A stretch of DNA of 64,000 nt from Cavia porcellus (lineage: Eukaryota > Chordata > Mammalia > Rodentia > Caviidae): positions 8,525,785 through 8,589,784 of the forward strand of contig NW_026947502.1 of the NCBI RefSeq assembly GCF_034190915.1, in the 5' to 3' direction. This document shows positions 23,146 to 35,137 of the stretch, piece after piece. A program made the translations under genes and the position numbers. The notes beneath the pieces are model-generated. The model ran no database searches. It had not been told where the DNA came from and worked only from the letters and a program-made list of their open reading frames with translations. Position 1 is the first letter of the stretch, and each line of letters opens with the position of its first letter.

Positions 23146-24917
23146 CAAAACTCCAGGGCACTGTGAAGCTCTGGACCTAGGGGCTCACTTGCACCCCCAA
23201 GTGCCATTTGGAAGAGGATGCTGGAGGAAAGCAGGCCGAGCCCACAGAGTTGAATTCTCAATGCAAGTTCACACTCAGTGTCACTGGGTGGAGTAAAACC
23301 TTTTAAAGGGTGAACAATCCTTCCATGCTGCCGGGGACCAGGGAGAAAGTATGCTCCCCTTCTACTGGAGTGGAGGGCCAGCCTGCGAACACCCGACCTC
23401 AGGCTGACCTGAGGTACACTGGGACTGGCCCCGCCTGCTTTCCCAGGCCTGCACCCACTCCTCCCACAGCGCTTTCCAATTAGATGACTAAAGGGCACCA
23501 CGTGCTACATTACCGCACAGCGAATCTTCAATGCAAGACTCTGTAAAACGAAAGCTATTTCCTGGGGCTGCTTGCACAGCATCCTAGGGCCCAGCATGCT
23601 GTTAGCCCGACCCACCCCACTGTCCCTGAGGGAGCTCTCTGAGCCCCGCACCATGGCCCCTGCTCTTTGCCACCTTACAGAAAACGCTCTTTCCTGAAGA
23701 GGATGCAGGTCACACTGCCCTCGGGACACTCTCAGCATCCTTCCAGGCTGCCAGCTTGGTTGTGGAGATGGTGAAGGAAGGTTCTTTCTAGCAAAAGGGA
23801 TGAGAAATCACTCAGAGTGGGTACCACAAGCTTTACGAAGCAAACAAATTGAGTTTTGTTTGCTTTAAGCACACTGAAGCACACTGAAGCAGACCAATCC
23901 GTCCCTCTGCAAGGAGATGGGTAAAACTAACCCAAAGACAGGGACAGACGGGAGATCTGAAGCTCAGAATTTCTCCCTGGAAAGCAGAGATGAAGGAATC
24001 GCCCCTCTAAACTCTCCTGATGTAGCCCTAGCTCCCTCCCCGAGGCTGTTTCCCCTCCTGGCATTCCAGCACCCTCTCTAAACCCCCAGCCAAGGTCACC
24101 TGCCCTTTCTTGTCCCTTCTTCCCCTTCTCAGTTACCCCCTAAATCTGAAGTCTTAGCTCATACGCTCTGACTTTACGGGCCTTCTTCTCTTCAAGACAG
24201 AAGGGATCATTTTCTCATCCTCCAGACTTGGGAAAGAATTTATTTTGTCTGTTCCTGGTGTGTTTGTTTCTACATCAAGGTTTAATGCACTGCCCCCAAG
24301 GTCATAAAGTCACTCAAGGATAGCCTCTTGACTTTTTGTCCTGTGGACTTTGTGTGGCATCAGGCCTCCTTTCAAGTTCCAGAAGACAAAATCTGAAGTG
24401 AAATTAGAAACCAGCAAAGGAAGTTTTGTTTCTTCCAAAGCTGCCAAAGAGGCCATGAGAAAGGCGGCAACCTAAGGTCCAGAGGCTTTGAGGAAGCAAA
24501 GGACCTTAGAAGTCACTGTGCAGGGTGAGTCTGTCTACAGAGGTTGAGTTCTTGTCTGCAGAGATAATAGAAGAGGAAGGACATCTACAAAGCTGCGCAC
24601 ACATAACCGGAAACACAATGTCATAGAAATAAAACCTTTCTGTACTGAAATTTCCATGAGAACTCAGGAGTGATTAGACAGGATATTTGGGATTTAGAAC
24701 TGAGGTTGGATGCCTAAAGATCATGACTGAGTAACAAGAGATAATTCTTAAAATGCTCCAAATGACATAATTGTTCCCTTCTGGGTGGTCCTCCTCCTCT
24801 GCCCTAAGAGACTTCTTGTGTTTCTCTGGTGTCATCTTCTTCCCCGTGTGACCCAGGAGAAGACATCAGCATTCTGTCACCTGCTACCTCCAAAAGAGGG
24901 TCCTGATTGGGCTAAGC
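23146..24917. other. No recognisable gene
   Basis: About 1.8 kb, relatively C-rich around 24000-24150. A 10-bp tandem (CACACTGAAG twice) lies near 23871-23890. No repeat family or coding frame recognised. Confidence 0.45.
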
Positions 24918-25485
24918 CAAAGGTCATCAAACAAAAGCCATGGATTAAATGTAGTCAGCCACTGCTGCCTGGTAGCAAGAGTGGATTTACATTTTCAAGT
25001 GATTGGGGAAAAACAGAAAGAAGAAAAATGTTTCTTGAAACATGAAATGTATAGAACTCAAATTCCAATATCCTTAAATATTTCTGATATCATATTGAGA
25101 TAAGTTAGACACCATATAATGCATACATCTAACATGCACAACTCAAAGGTTTTCTGCTCTATTCCAGCTCTTTACAATCATTAGCACAATAAATTTTAAA
25201 ATATTTTCCTGATGGCAGAAAGAACCCCCGTGCCGTCAGCTATCACCTGGATGGTTCTCCATCCCCTCAAGCCTGCAGCAGCCAGGAATCTATATTCAGT
25301 CCCTATAGATTTGTGTGTTCTGATCCCACACGCATAAAGTTTTAGTGAAACACTAAACATAATCACATACTGTCTATGACTACTCTTACATTGTGATGGC
25401 AGGGTTGAATTAGTGTGATGGGGAATATGTCCCACAAAGGAATATTTACTATCTGGGCTCCTTTATTAAAAGTCAACAGGTTTCT
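24918..25485 (+). mobile_element. hAT-like DNA transposon fossil, split
   Basis: Two arms of one ancient non-autonomous DNA transposon. The left arm (24918-25090) begins AAGGTCATCAAACAAAAGCC and runs through a TTTACATTTTCAAGTGATTG segment. The right arm (25331-25485) reads CATAAAGTTTTAGTGAAACA, CTGTCTATGACTACTCTTAC and AATATTTACTATCTGGGCTC. Both match, in order, the common mammalian hAT element whose ends read GGTCAGCAAACT and TTACTATCTGGCCC. An old L1 piece separates them. No transposase is present. Confidence 0.6.
25091..25330 (-). mobile_element. Old L1 (L1M) 3' UTR fragment inside hAT fossil
   Basis: Read on the plus strand, TTGAGATAAGTTAGACACCA, AACATGCACAACTCAAAGG, AAGCCTGCAGCAGCCAGGAA and TATAGATTTGTGTGTTCTGA follow the antisense order of L1M 3' UTR sequence. 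The hAT arms continue on each side, so it looks like an insertion into that transposon. Confidence 0.6.
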
Positions 25486-27955
25486 AGTCTCAGTCAATAA
25501 GAATCTGACCTTTCTCTGAAGTCAAGTTTTGCAGTGAGGGTGAGGACTTGCTAACCCAATTAAACAGATGGACTGTTTCTTCTTCCTATTGAATGGGTTT
25601 TTCCATTTTCGGCCTTTGTAGGACATGACCCAGTGCCCATCAGAAGTCATCTAGAGACAAGAGGATAACCTAAGGACAAGCGTGAGGGTGACACAGTTGA
25701 GAAAGAGAAAGAATACAGGTGATGGATTATACGGAAGCAAACCACCCTGAGACTCACCTTCCTCTGGACACCAGTCATGTGAAATCTCATTAAGACAACA
25801 TGAAACAGTTAGTTTCCTGTAGCCAAGAGCATCCTACCAGATAAACCGCTTCCTAAAGAGAAACCTTGGGCAGCCTATGGTTTGTGTCAAAGCTGCATTT
25901 CCCTAGATAACAGAGGGCACTCAGCACAGCCACCCCAGCTCTGTGTGGGCTGCTCTCTACCCCCATACAATTACAATGTTTCCCTCAGAACTAGATGGTC
26001 AAGGTTTGGAAGGTGCACTGACTCACTGGCCTGGCTGCTCCACGTCCCTGACTTTGCATCCAGCCTGCCCAACTTGGAGATACAGCCCCTTGATCTCTGT
26101 CATAAAAAGATAAATCAAACAGACACAAGAAGAATCGCTCTGCCTGGGGAAGGAGAGCTACATCGTGGAGCGGTGCGTGGAGTCTGATTCACCTCTTATT
26201 CTCCCCCGGCACCGGGGGATTCCACGGAGCATGAGCCGAGAGCTAGCACCCGGTAAGGAAGCTAAGATGTGTCCCCTTCCCCTTGTTTTCTTCCTCCTCT
26301 TCTCCGACTTCCTCCCTCACTCCATCAGTTCCTTTCCTCCTCTTATCCTGCCTTTCTTCACTTATTAACAGAGTCAAGAGCTTTTGCTACTTGAAACTGA
26401 GGGCAGTGATTTCAGGTGTTTTCTTTCTTCCTTGTGCTCCTCTGAATTCCCGTTTTTATACATATCCTCTCTGAAATCAGAACTTAATATTGCATTTTAA
26501 ATTATTCACCCCATTGTTATTTTTCCCCAGGGTACCGTACAACCTCAGTTGCCTGGCAGTGTATGTTCACTGTCAAGATGAAAATCATTTCAAGTTCAGA
26601 AAAACAGTTTATGTCCAAACTGCTCCCCAAAGACATTTTCAGTAAGTGATGCAGCCCCAGCAATGCATGTGAGGGTTTTGGCCCTGAGGGTGAAGCCCTG
26701 ACCTTGTCACCCTCCAGCTTGCTTGGTGGCATTGCCAGTGAGTTTTCTTCTACTCTTTCTGGAGCTGTGGTCTCCAGGCTCGCAAAAGCATTTCCTGATG
26801 TCTCCTGGTCCTTCCACAAAGAATTAGATAATCAACTTCTATATTCCTCAAGTGCCCTGGTACATTCCTCCATTATGGCTTTCATCTGGCTGAATTTATG
26901 AAGTTCTTTTACAAAATGCCTCAGCTGGATAGTGAATGCTTTGTAGGAAAGAAGCATCTCTTTTTATCTCAGTTTCTCTGAGTGTGATGCAGCCCATCCA
27001 ATGGATAAATGGGTTTTGAAAGAATGAAGAGCCAGCTTTCATTGTTCAGTCTATAAAATAAGGCAGTTGGATCAAAATCATGTCCCTCGCATCTGTCTAG
27101 TTGAATTCTCCTCTGATTACTAAATGATCTGTAATAGAAGTATTTGTGGAACTGCAGCATATCATTTAGAAATTTGTGACTGAGAGTGACAAATGCCCAA
27201 ATAATAGCAGTCTGAAGTAGGCAGGATTTCATTTTCCTCTCCTGTTAAAGACATGGGTACCCAGCCATCAGAGACCAGGGACCCTTCAGGTCCTATGTCA
27301 CCATCTTTACTGGTTTCTAGGTTGCTCTCACAGGCCTTAGTGATTGCTGATGACCCTAGTCACTAAATAAAGGTTTCAGGCATATTTGCTTTGTGGCTCA
27401 ACTTTTTTTCAAGTCCCTACCAATGACTTGCATCTGAGAGGGAACTTAGAAAGTATAAAATTACAGCAGATTGTCACACCCAGCATTACGTGGGTCTCTT
27501 GCTGAAGAGGATATGGGTGTTAGCGGCAGAGAAGGGAGTCTCTGCTCTCCTCTGCAAGCTCCATTTGATGTCAGATTGCTACAGGGGATCAGAGTGGCCC
27601 TCGGATCCTCCATCTTTCCTGTCTGCTGAGTGACTTCCTCTAAGCAGCCACTAGGGGCATCGGGCTACATATCTATGTAAGGCAGCTGATTGAGCAGCAT
27701 GTGACCTTAGATGCTGCTAAGTATCCGCTCAGTGTGCTAAACAAAAGTCTTAAATTGTTAAAACAACCCTTAAAAATATTTCAGTTTAGCGATTAGGGAC
27801 AGGTGTTTTCTCACTTTCTCCCACACTGAACTATAATATGTGTTTTTCCCCCATGAGGATCAAGGGTGCAAAGATGTCCCCACTAGGAAAACTGGGACAC
27901 ACTCTGGAGCACCCCAGGACTTTCTCTGAAACCCACTGACTTTGAGCATGAGAGG
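25486..27955. other. Single-copy-looking region, no gene called
   Basis: About 2.5 kb in which I recognise no mobile element. Pyrimidine-rich patch at 26276-26345. No splice-flanked coding frame could be supported. It is the first part of the longest repeat-free block of the window. Confidence 0.45.
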
Positions 27956-29754
27956 GTGAGTGGAGAGGGCCGTAAAAAACAACTGTTGAAACCCCCTCAA
28001 ACGGTTCAGTTTAGTAAGCTAAATCTTGGTAAAGCACTTCACCAGACTCAGCATTCCGGATGCCCACCTAATAAAAATTTTAAGGTGCATAGAAGGCTGT
28101 CCAACCAGGGCAAGCATGTGGGCATTACCGAGCATGCTTCTAGGTGTACTCTTGGATGTGGTTCTGTTTTTCTGAGGCTGTCAGAGCCTTCAATAAGCTG
28201 TTTGCTGGTATGTATGCTTGGGACAGGGCCTCAAGCCTCCTCGAAGGTGGAATTTCAGATGCATCATCAGGCGGTGGAAGCAAGATTATTTTTAGGGGAC
28301 AAGCGCTCTCATTGCTCTCCACAAAATCAATCTGCCTGCCTCTACAGAAAGCTTCGGCTTGAGATTCTGAGTAGTTTTTCATTTTGGCTGCTTTTATATT
28401 TTTAAGAGAATATTGAACTGTTTCCACGGTGACATTTCATAATCACAGAGGAGTCTGGAGAAAAAAAAAATGCCATAGTAGCAAAGCTGGAGAAGCCGTT
28501 AGGTTTCCACATAAATCACCAGCAGCTCTGACAGCGCTGTCCAGTCTCACTGTGCTGCCCACTCTGAGGCCCACGGATAGGAACAAGGACCTAAAAGACC
28601 ACGAGACAAAAGCCCCAGGGAACTTTTATGCCCTGGACAACCAAGGCAGTCATAGAAAATAATTGATGTCTTAGAGTAATCTTAGGATTGTTCCTCTTTA
28701 TTACGTTTATTTTCCTAAACCTGGCTGAGCTATTTACGGAGCTTTACTGTTTCAATTTTAGACCGTAAAACTATGCTAGGAAAGACAAAGAGGTGAAGGA
28801 GAAAAAGGCAAGCTGAATTAAACAAGACACATCCCCCCACCATCAGCTCCAGTTAGGAAGTGAGGAAGGGGATGGCCACAACTTCAGTCGCAGCTTCTGG
28901 CCCTCGCTATCCCCAAAACTAGCAGTGATCTGCGGTAAAAGAAAAGCGAGACACCTTATCTAGGAACACACATAGGGAGCAAGCGTCTTAGAATGCTTCA
29001 TGCTAAAAAATTGGATTTTGCTTTGGAAAAATGGTTTCAGAAAAAGATATTATGTTCTGTTATATCTAAATAAAGTTAGAAAACCCCGTGTGCCACCCCC
29101 ACCCCAGTACAGGATCACATTTCTTGGTACTGCTTTGTAAGTTCTGGGAAGATGGATGATGATTTTTTTAAAAAAATAAATTGAATTTGATCGAGAGTGT
29201 GTCGTGTGTGTGCGTGTCTGTGGTATGTAGTCTCATTTGCATTTTAGAGCTCTCATAGAATTACGTTTTCTGTGGAACATAGCTTGACAAATCCTAGAGT
29301 AAAATGATAATTAAAGACCATGGTGGCTTTTAAATATTGGGGCTTTATGACCTGCTAACGTGCATTAAGGAGCACATGGAGCCTGCGGTCATGCTGTGAT
29401 AACTGATGTTCATGTGCTGACCTGTGCAGTTTTAAGAACCTGACGGGCAGCCTGAGCTAACCAAGAATGATGACATTCATGCTTCTTGCACTTTAGGGCT
29501 GGGCACATCCTTTTATCTGTGTCTTTTGAATATCAGTAGCATAAATAAGTGTGTTCACGCATATACGTATACAAATGTGCCTGTCTATGTACTAAAATTT
29601 GGAAGTCTAACCTACATATGCTTATGGTTTCACCCACAAAGGGTGTTCATAGTACAAGTCTTAATCAAACTCTGCTGGAGAGAAAGACGGTGGTACCCAA
29701 AATCCCTCTGGTAAATATTTATGTTAGGCACCCATTAGAGGCTCCATGTTGCTT
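27956..29754. other. Single-copy-looking region with 149-codon open frame
   Basis: No mobile element recognised. The plus-strand frame 27956-28405 (149 codons) and an opposing frame 28140-28427 overlap one another. Neither has a recognisable domain, so neither is called. A short imperfect GT run lies at 29196-29223. Confidence 0.4.
29196..29223. repeat. Imperfect (GT)n repeat
   Basis: GTGT runs interrupted by C at three places. Confidence 0.8.
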
Positions 29755-29757
29755 CTG

Positions 29758-29862
29758 TTTGCTTGTTTGTTTTGTTTTGGTTTTTTTGGTTATGGTGATT
29801 GAATTCACAACCTCACGCTTGCCAGGCAGGCACTTATGCCACTGAGCTAAATCCCCAGTCCC
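29758..29862 (-). mobile_element. ID SINE (tRNA-Ala-like)
   Basis: Minus strand: GGACTGGGGATTTAGCTCAG, CATAAGTGCCTGCCTGGCAA, then TGAATTCAATCACCATAACC and an A-rich tail (T-rich at 29758-29787 on the plus strand). It has an A-box-like TAGCTCAGTGG and a decayed B box. The open frames crossing it are chance. Confidence 0.8.
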
Positions 29863-29931
29863 GTGGCTCTGTGTTGTTTGAACCATGCATGTGCTCAGCT
29901 GTCAAGCAGAGAGATATATCTAAAAGGCTCA

Positions 29932-30352
29932 GTTCTGTGGATGTCTTTGTCACTTTTCTCACTGCTGAGACAAAATACCCAACACACAAAGTTAAAAGAG
30001 AAAAGGCTTATTTGGCTCACGGTTTATGGAGGTTTCAGTTCTTAATTGACTGGCTCCAAGGCAGGGTGGCATGGCAGAGGGACTTCTCAAAGGAGACACA
30101 TTCACGGCAGGCAGGAGGCAGCAAAGCAACAAGGTATTTTAATTCAGATCTTTGTGCCTTTTTATCTTACCCAGGCTATGAAAGGCAGGTAGTACTCACA
30201 CCCTTCATCCAAGTGCCCTTGAACCTGGCATTGTACAATGAATCAACTCTGGTGTCGCATACTCTAGATCCAGCCACCTCTGCAAAACCTCCCTATGACT
30301 ATGTGAGGATTTTTTGTGTGTGATGGAGGGGCCATCTAAACACAAACCATAA
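29932..30352 (-). mobile_element. ERVL-MaLR-type LTR
   Basis: On the plus strand CACTGCTGAGACAAAATACC, GAAAAGGCTTATTTGGCTCA and ATGGAGGTTTCAGTTC give the antisense order of a MaLR LTR (MST/MLT1-like). At the right edge the minus strand reads GGTTATGGTTTGTG, like the MaLR start. No internal sequence is attached. The 174-codon plus-strand frame spanning 29799-30323 runs through this LTR and the ID and is not a gene. Confidence 0.65.
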
Positions 30353-30354
30353 CC

Positions 30355-30435
30355 GTGACCCTGCAAGTTATCTACCTACTCCTCAGTAGCCTCATCTGCA
30401 AAACGAGAATAATAGTTGGCAACTCTTGGTGTCAA
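30355..30435 (+). mobile_element. Short MIR fragment
   Basis: CAGTAGCCTCATCTGCAAAA followed by CGAGAATAATAGT is the MIR stretch CCTCATCTGTAAAATGGGGATAATA. Confidence 0.55.
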
Positions 30436-30447
30436 AAACAAATAAAA

Positions 30448-30590
30448 GCTGGATATGGTGACATATGCCTACAATACCAGCACACACAAATTAAGCCCAG
30501 GCTGGGCAACTTAGTCTCCACATAAAAGTGTTGGGGATACAGTGAGTGGGAAGCTCTGGGTTCAATCCCCAGTATGGAGCAGGGTGGGGG
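30448..30590 (+). mobile_element. B1-ID chimeric SINE
   Basis: The left half GCTGGATATGGTGACATATG plus CCTACAATACCAGCA is a 7SL-derived B1-like start. AAGCCCAGGCTGGGCAACTT is the B1 interior, after a deletion. The right half GTTGGGGATACAGTGAGTGG and CTCTGGGTTCAATCCCCAGT is ID-like with a B-box. The order is that of B1-dID dimers. Confidence 0.7.
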
Positions 30591-30659
30591 AAAGTATGGT
30601 CAAACACGTGTGCTGCTAAGCCCACTGACCAAAGAATTTGAGTCTTCCTTTCCTTCATG

Positions 30660-30945
30660 AAGTTCATTATTTCCCTGCAATCCTCAGCCTGTCAGTCCCA
30701 CAGCAGACCTTCCTCAGTGCCCTTGAACATCAACAGACATCTGTTTCTCTGCCGTCTGTCTCTTCCTTCCCCCTTTACTTTGTGCTTCTTTGATTATCAC
30801 CTGCCTTCTGCACCTAGTCTGTAAGCTATCTGAGGGCAGAGACAAGGCTGCTTTTGCCTGCCAGCTGTATCTCCACTACTCAGCACAGTGTTTGGCATAT
30901 AGAAGGTGCTGAATAAATATTTGAATGAATGAATAAATGTTCTCT
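30660..30945 (+). mobile_element. L2 LINE 3' end
   Basis: Ends with AGTGTTTGGCATATAGAAGG, TGCTGAATAAATATTTGAAT and a TGAA tail, preceded by GTAAGCTATCTGAGGGCAGA. This is a clear L2 terminus. Confidence 0.85.
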
Positions 30946-32029
30946 TTCTACTTCTTCCTGAGAGCTCACTCCTTACAGATTTTTCACCAAGTCTGTGCAC
31001 CAGAAATACACCGCAGCTAGAGCTGTGCCTGTTCCCTACCCTGTGTGGGAGCCTAGCCAAGTGACAGACAAAAGGTTACAGGCTAAGGGCTTTTGGTCCT
31101 CTTAGTTATCACCGGGTTTTTAATTGGGTGGGGAAAAAAAGAAGAAAGATGCATAAAAGCAGTCAGAAATCATCTCCATGTATCTCCATCTTCTCTTGCT
31201 GCTGGCCAGATGCAGCTGCTTGTCTAGCTTGGCTCAATTTATGGGTTCTCTGACTCTGGAGCAACCTAACTTTGACGAAGGCATCTCTGATGGGCTCTGC
31301 TTTGCAAAATTCTGACCCTTTCTACTTTGCTCCATGCAGTAACATGTGTGCCTTGATCACCTGACTTCTGACCTCATCTCTCTGCAGACATTTACAGCTC
31401 CCCAGTGCTGTGTCCCCCTCTCCTGCCTTTGACCCTAGTTCTCACTACCTGCTGCCACCTATGGCTAAGCATGATGGAATGACTCGCTCAGCAGTAGTTG
31501 CTTTTGAAAACATATAGGCCAAGGGCAGGATTATGCCTGGATTTAAATATTCTTTGCTGTTTCTGCGATGGAAGAATTGTATTCAGTGGGATTTTTCCAA
31601 ACCTATGTTCTGGTACAGTCAGCAGGCTCTGTGGCATTATCAGACACCATGTGTGGCTTTGGTTTGACTCCTTAGCTGTTTCCCAGCTGACCTTGGCAGA
31701 CAGCCCTGTTTCCTGGGATCCTTCTCCCTTAAATCTGAACATGGAGATCCTAGGAGGACAGAATGCTAAATAAAGGCCAGTGGTGGTGTTTACTTAGAAC
31801 AGATGGTGACAGAATCCCAAGCTTTCTCTCTCTGCATTACTCCAGGAGAATTTTCTGGGTCTGATACAGCTCAGAAAGGATGAATTCAGACACATTCGCT
31901 CTCTGGGCTTGTCTACAAAGAGCGTGTTAAAACTCATTATTCGTTTTTAAAAATAGAGACCTGTGCCACGAATTCCACTGCTATGTTCGTAATATGTGCA
32001 ACAGCATCGTACTAGGGAGAAACCAGACT
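30946..32029. other. No recognisable feature
   Basis: No gene or repeat that I can support. Opposing frames at 31488-31773 overlap and match nothing. Confidence 0.45.
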
Positions 32030-32115
32030 AGATGTCTGGAGATTTGCATTCTACTCCCAGCTTGCAAGAGTTACTTAATTTCCCTGGTCTCATTTTCCTC
32101 TTAATTTCAGCTGTC
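32030..32115 (+). mobile_element. MIR SINE fragment
   Basis: CATTCTACTCCCAGCTTGCA then GTTACTTAATTTCCCTGGTC and TCATTTTCCTC are in MIR order. Confidence 0.7.
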
Positions 32116-32394
32116 TATAGTTTCCTTATATTACTATGACTCTAATAATATGCCAGGCTTAAAATAATACGGGTAGCAACAAAAGCTCATGCTTCTCTAG
32201 GGCTCACGTGTACTAGATATTGCTCAAAGAATTCTGAGATATTTCAACTATTTATTCCACAAATACATAACTGTGGAACAGAAAGATAAATCCAAGTCCT
32301 TTGGAGAAACTTTAGTTTCTATTTTTTCCTACATATTTTAAGTTATTCCTCTCTCTCAAACCTGACTGTAATACTGCCCCTGCCACTTTAGTAA

Positions 32395-32515
32395 TGGATT
32401 TATCTGAGTCCTGGGTGTCATTAGATGGGAGAGTTCATGTTCTTTCATTCATCTGCGTTTTCCCAGCGTCTGGCACAAATCATTGCAGAGAGAAGTGTTC
32501 CGTAAATGGGAGCCT
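32395..32515 (+). mobile_element. Possible L2 3'-end fragment
   Basis: TTTCCCAGCGTCTGGCACAA with a preceding TTCATTCATCTGC resembles the L2 terminus (CCAGCGCCTAGCACA). Confidence 0.45.
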
Positions 32516-34089
32516 GGGAAATGGCTGGAGTCCACAAGCACCTGAGTTCCAGCGAGCGCAGGAGAGGACTGGCTGCGTCTCTTTTATTCTTCCCTTCTTC
32601 TTTGCAGTTAGATTTATCTTGGTGAAGGCAGACAGATGTTCAGTAGCTACACAAGTGGATGCGTGAATGAACCAAAAATCTAATGGACAAGCGGTGAGGA
32701 ATCTTCTGGCAAAGATGGGGTGAAACCACTCAAGGCTCTGTGAAGCAGCAGCAAAATTCAAGCCCAGCCCTATTGTGGACTTAACCACCCTCTGTGGGTC
32801 CCAGGAGTGGAGAAGGCCCTCCCACACAGCGCACAATGCAGCAGTTTGCTTCAGCTGGTGGCTCATATGCTTCTCTTTAAGCAGTTAGCGAGAACTGGGC
32901 TGCGAGATGCTGCAAGGAATAAAAATGGATATTTATTTTTTGAAATACGCAAGTCTCATTGGGAACTTTGGCTCCTTGGATTCTTAGGCAGCCCGTGATC
33001 AGTCACTCCAGGCAAGGCCCATGTGCGTGCTTATCACGTAGGCTTGCAAGGGAGCTGGAAAAGGCAGCCACCACCACACAGCTGGCCTCCTCCCTGCTAA
33101 CCGGCTGGAACTGTGGTGATTGCTCCTGCGGTAATCTCGCATGGCCCTGGCCCTGCGCTTTGTGATCTGCATCCTTTTATCTTTCTCATTTCACGTTTGT
33201 TTTCTGCTTTGCTTCATTTGCATGCTAGGAATTAAAAACAAGCACCAAATCGTACTTTAGATCTGTGCAGCTCAGTCTTCCCGACTTGTCACTGACTTTC
33301 CCGATAGGATTCCTACTGAGGAAGGCAGGAGGACCTTCGGGGTCAAACAATCGAGAAAATTAAAAAGCTCAGGAATTGGCAATTACAGTCCAGGCCTCTT
33401 AAGACTTTGGTTATGTAATAGAAAGAAGGAAATAACAAATCCAGAGACTCCTAAAACCGTATTTTATATTTGGAGTCAACATTGTTGTATATTGCCATTT
33501 TTTTCAATTTTGTAAAATTCATTCTTTATTGAGCTACAGCTTTGAAATGAAGAATTATAACAGGGTGTGTGGTGTAATAGAATAGGCAGAGGATTAGTGG
33601 ACAGGTTTGATGTCAGCCACGTCCTTCTAAGTGACTGTAAAACTTACCTATCCTAGCTCTTTGAAATGCACAGTAACATGTCATGTCCTGTACACTGAGA
33701 TAGAGCCATTAACTTTAGCAGAAGGGGGAAAAGGAAACACAGGCTAGAACTGAGAAATTCCCCACCAAGTTTGCTAGCCTCTTTGGATCTCACTGTAGAT
33801 GCCTGTTCAAAGAAGATGGCAATAATAAAGAGAATAACGGTGGCCACTGTTAACATTTGAAAACATTCTTTGTGACAGATAACAGGTGTCATGCTTATAC
33901 CTCCTGTATCATTTACTGCTCTCAACTCCAGCATGAGGCATGATTTTTTAACTTCTTCAATATCAAAAAAAGAGATATGAATTAAAAGAGATTCAAAAAC
34001 TGACTCCTCAGACTAGATCAGATTCCCTAATTATACCCTCTGCTTTTTTTTTCATATCAATTATCAAAGATCATACTTAAATACTTGTG
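32516..34089. other. No recognisable gene; faint MIR near 33550
   Basis: Opposing frames (32480-32866 minus, 128 codons; others shorter) have no known domain. A faint MIR-like patch may lie at 33550-33660. Confidence 0.4.
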
Positions 34090-34205
34090 TTACTTGATCA
34101 AGGCCTGCTTTGTATTAGATTATAAACTCCATTAAGACATATGCTGTCACTATTTGCTTACTGTTGGGTCCCTTAATTATAAACGAATGAATGAGCTATA
34201 TGTGT
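34090..34205 (+). mobile_element. Possible L2 3'-end fragment
   Basis: TAGATTATAAACTCCATTAA, then AAACGAATGAATGAG resembles the L2 end (GTAAGCTCCATGAGGGC ... GAATGAATG). Confidence 0.4.
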
Positions 34206-34465
34206 TCCTTGGTCTAGCAACTGTAAGAATAGGGTACCTCAGGCCATGGGGAGAGATATACTAGGATTTAGTGTAGACAAAAAGTCATCTCTTGGGGCTT
34301 AGCTGGAGGGGAGGGATATTGATAGTCAAGAGAGTTCCAGAAAGAGGGAAGCTTTGGTAAATACACACCATTCAAGAGATAACAGGCACATGATAAAATC
34401 CACTACCCAGACTGTCATCCAGTGAGATTTTGCTTACTACAAGGAAGAACGGGATATATTGCCTT

Positions 34466-34912
34466 TGATGATTTCAGTTACAAATGGTTAATTGCATTCT
34501 AAATATATTACTTAGAAAATTCCAGAAATAAGCAATTCATAAATTTTGAACTGTACAATCTTCTGAGTAGCATGATGAAATCTTACACCATCCCACTTCT
34601 TCCAGCTTGAGACATGAATCATCCCTTCATCCAGTGTATCCACACTGTATACTTTATAAATCTATTAGTCATTCAGTAGCTGTCTTAGTTATCATGTCAG
34701 TCATTTTGCAATTACAGCCCTTGTATTCAAGTAACCGTCATTTTACTTAACAAAGGTCCCAAAATACAAGAATAGTGATGTTGGCTATTCGGATATGCCA
34801 AAGTGAAGTTTCTTTTAAGTGCAATGGTAAAACTTTATAAGTATAGATAGGGAAAAATTAGTATATATAAAAAATCAGTATATAGCAAAAAAAATTATCC
34901 ACAGTTTTTCTG
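34466..34912 (+). mobile_element. Tigger-family (TcMar) DNA transposon fossil
   Basis: GATTTCAGTTACAAATGG, AAAATTCCAGAAATAAGCAA, CCCTTCATCCAGTGTATCCA, CATTCAGTAGCTGTCTTAGT and GGTCCCAAAATACAAGAATA in this order follow the 5' region of Tigger elements up to the first codons of the pogo-like transposase. It then jumps to a TATAGATAGGGAAAAATTAG 3' segment, so most of the transposase is deleted, as in Tigger-derived MITEs. Stops in the transposase start confirm it is dead. Confidence 0.7.
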
Positions 34913-34919
34913 TTTAGTC

Positions 34920-35137
34920 GGTGTCATAGTGTTCTGTTTTTGGTTTGATTTTGCTATACCTAATTGAATGGACAACTATTGTGAAGATAACAAGATACAC
35001 TATGGCACTTATTACTGTTATCCTGGTATCCTGCTCTGAAGTTCTGTACCATTGCACTGAATTGTCTTGATTGGCTTTTTTCTGTATTGTTTTATATATT
35101 TTATTATCCTTAAATTAAAAAATAAATTTAAAAAATC
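34920..35137 (+). mobile_element. Short L1 3' UTR fragment with A-rich tail
   Basis: TTACTGTTATCCTGGTATCC, then TGCTCTGAAGTTCTG and a final AAATTAAAAAATAAATTTAA parallel the last units of the nested L1 3' UTR (8790-8937) and 62.59-62.75 kb of L1-C. It looks like a severely 5'-truncated L1 consisting of 3' UTR only. Confidence 0.5.

Noticed and set aside
23070..23501. 143-codon minus-strand frame
   Set aside because: Overlaps a MIR at one end, has no domain and has the composition of locally GC-rich DNA.
27956..28405. 149-codon plus-strand frame
   Set aside because: No domain or supported splice context, and an equally open frame exists on the other strand.
29799..30323. 174-codon plus-strand frame
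   Set aside because: Runs through an ID SINE and a MaLR-type LTR in antisense; not a gene.
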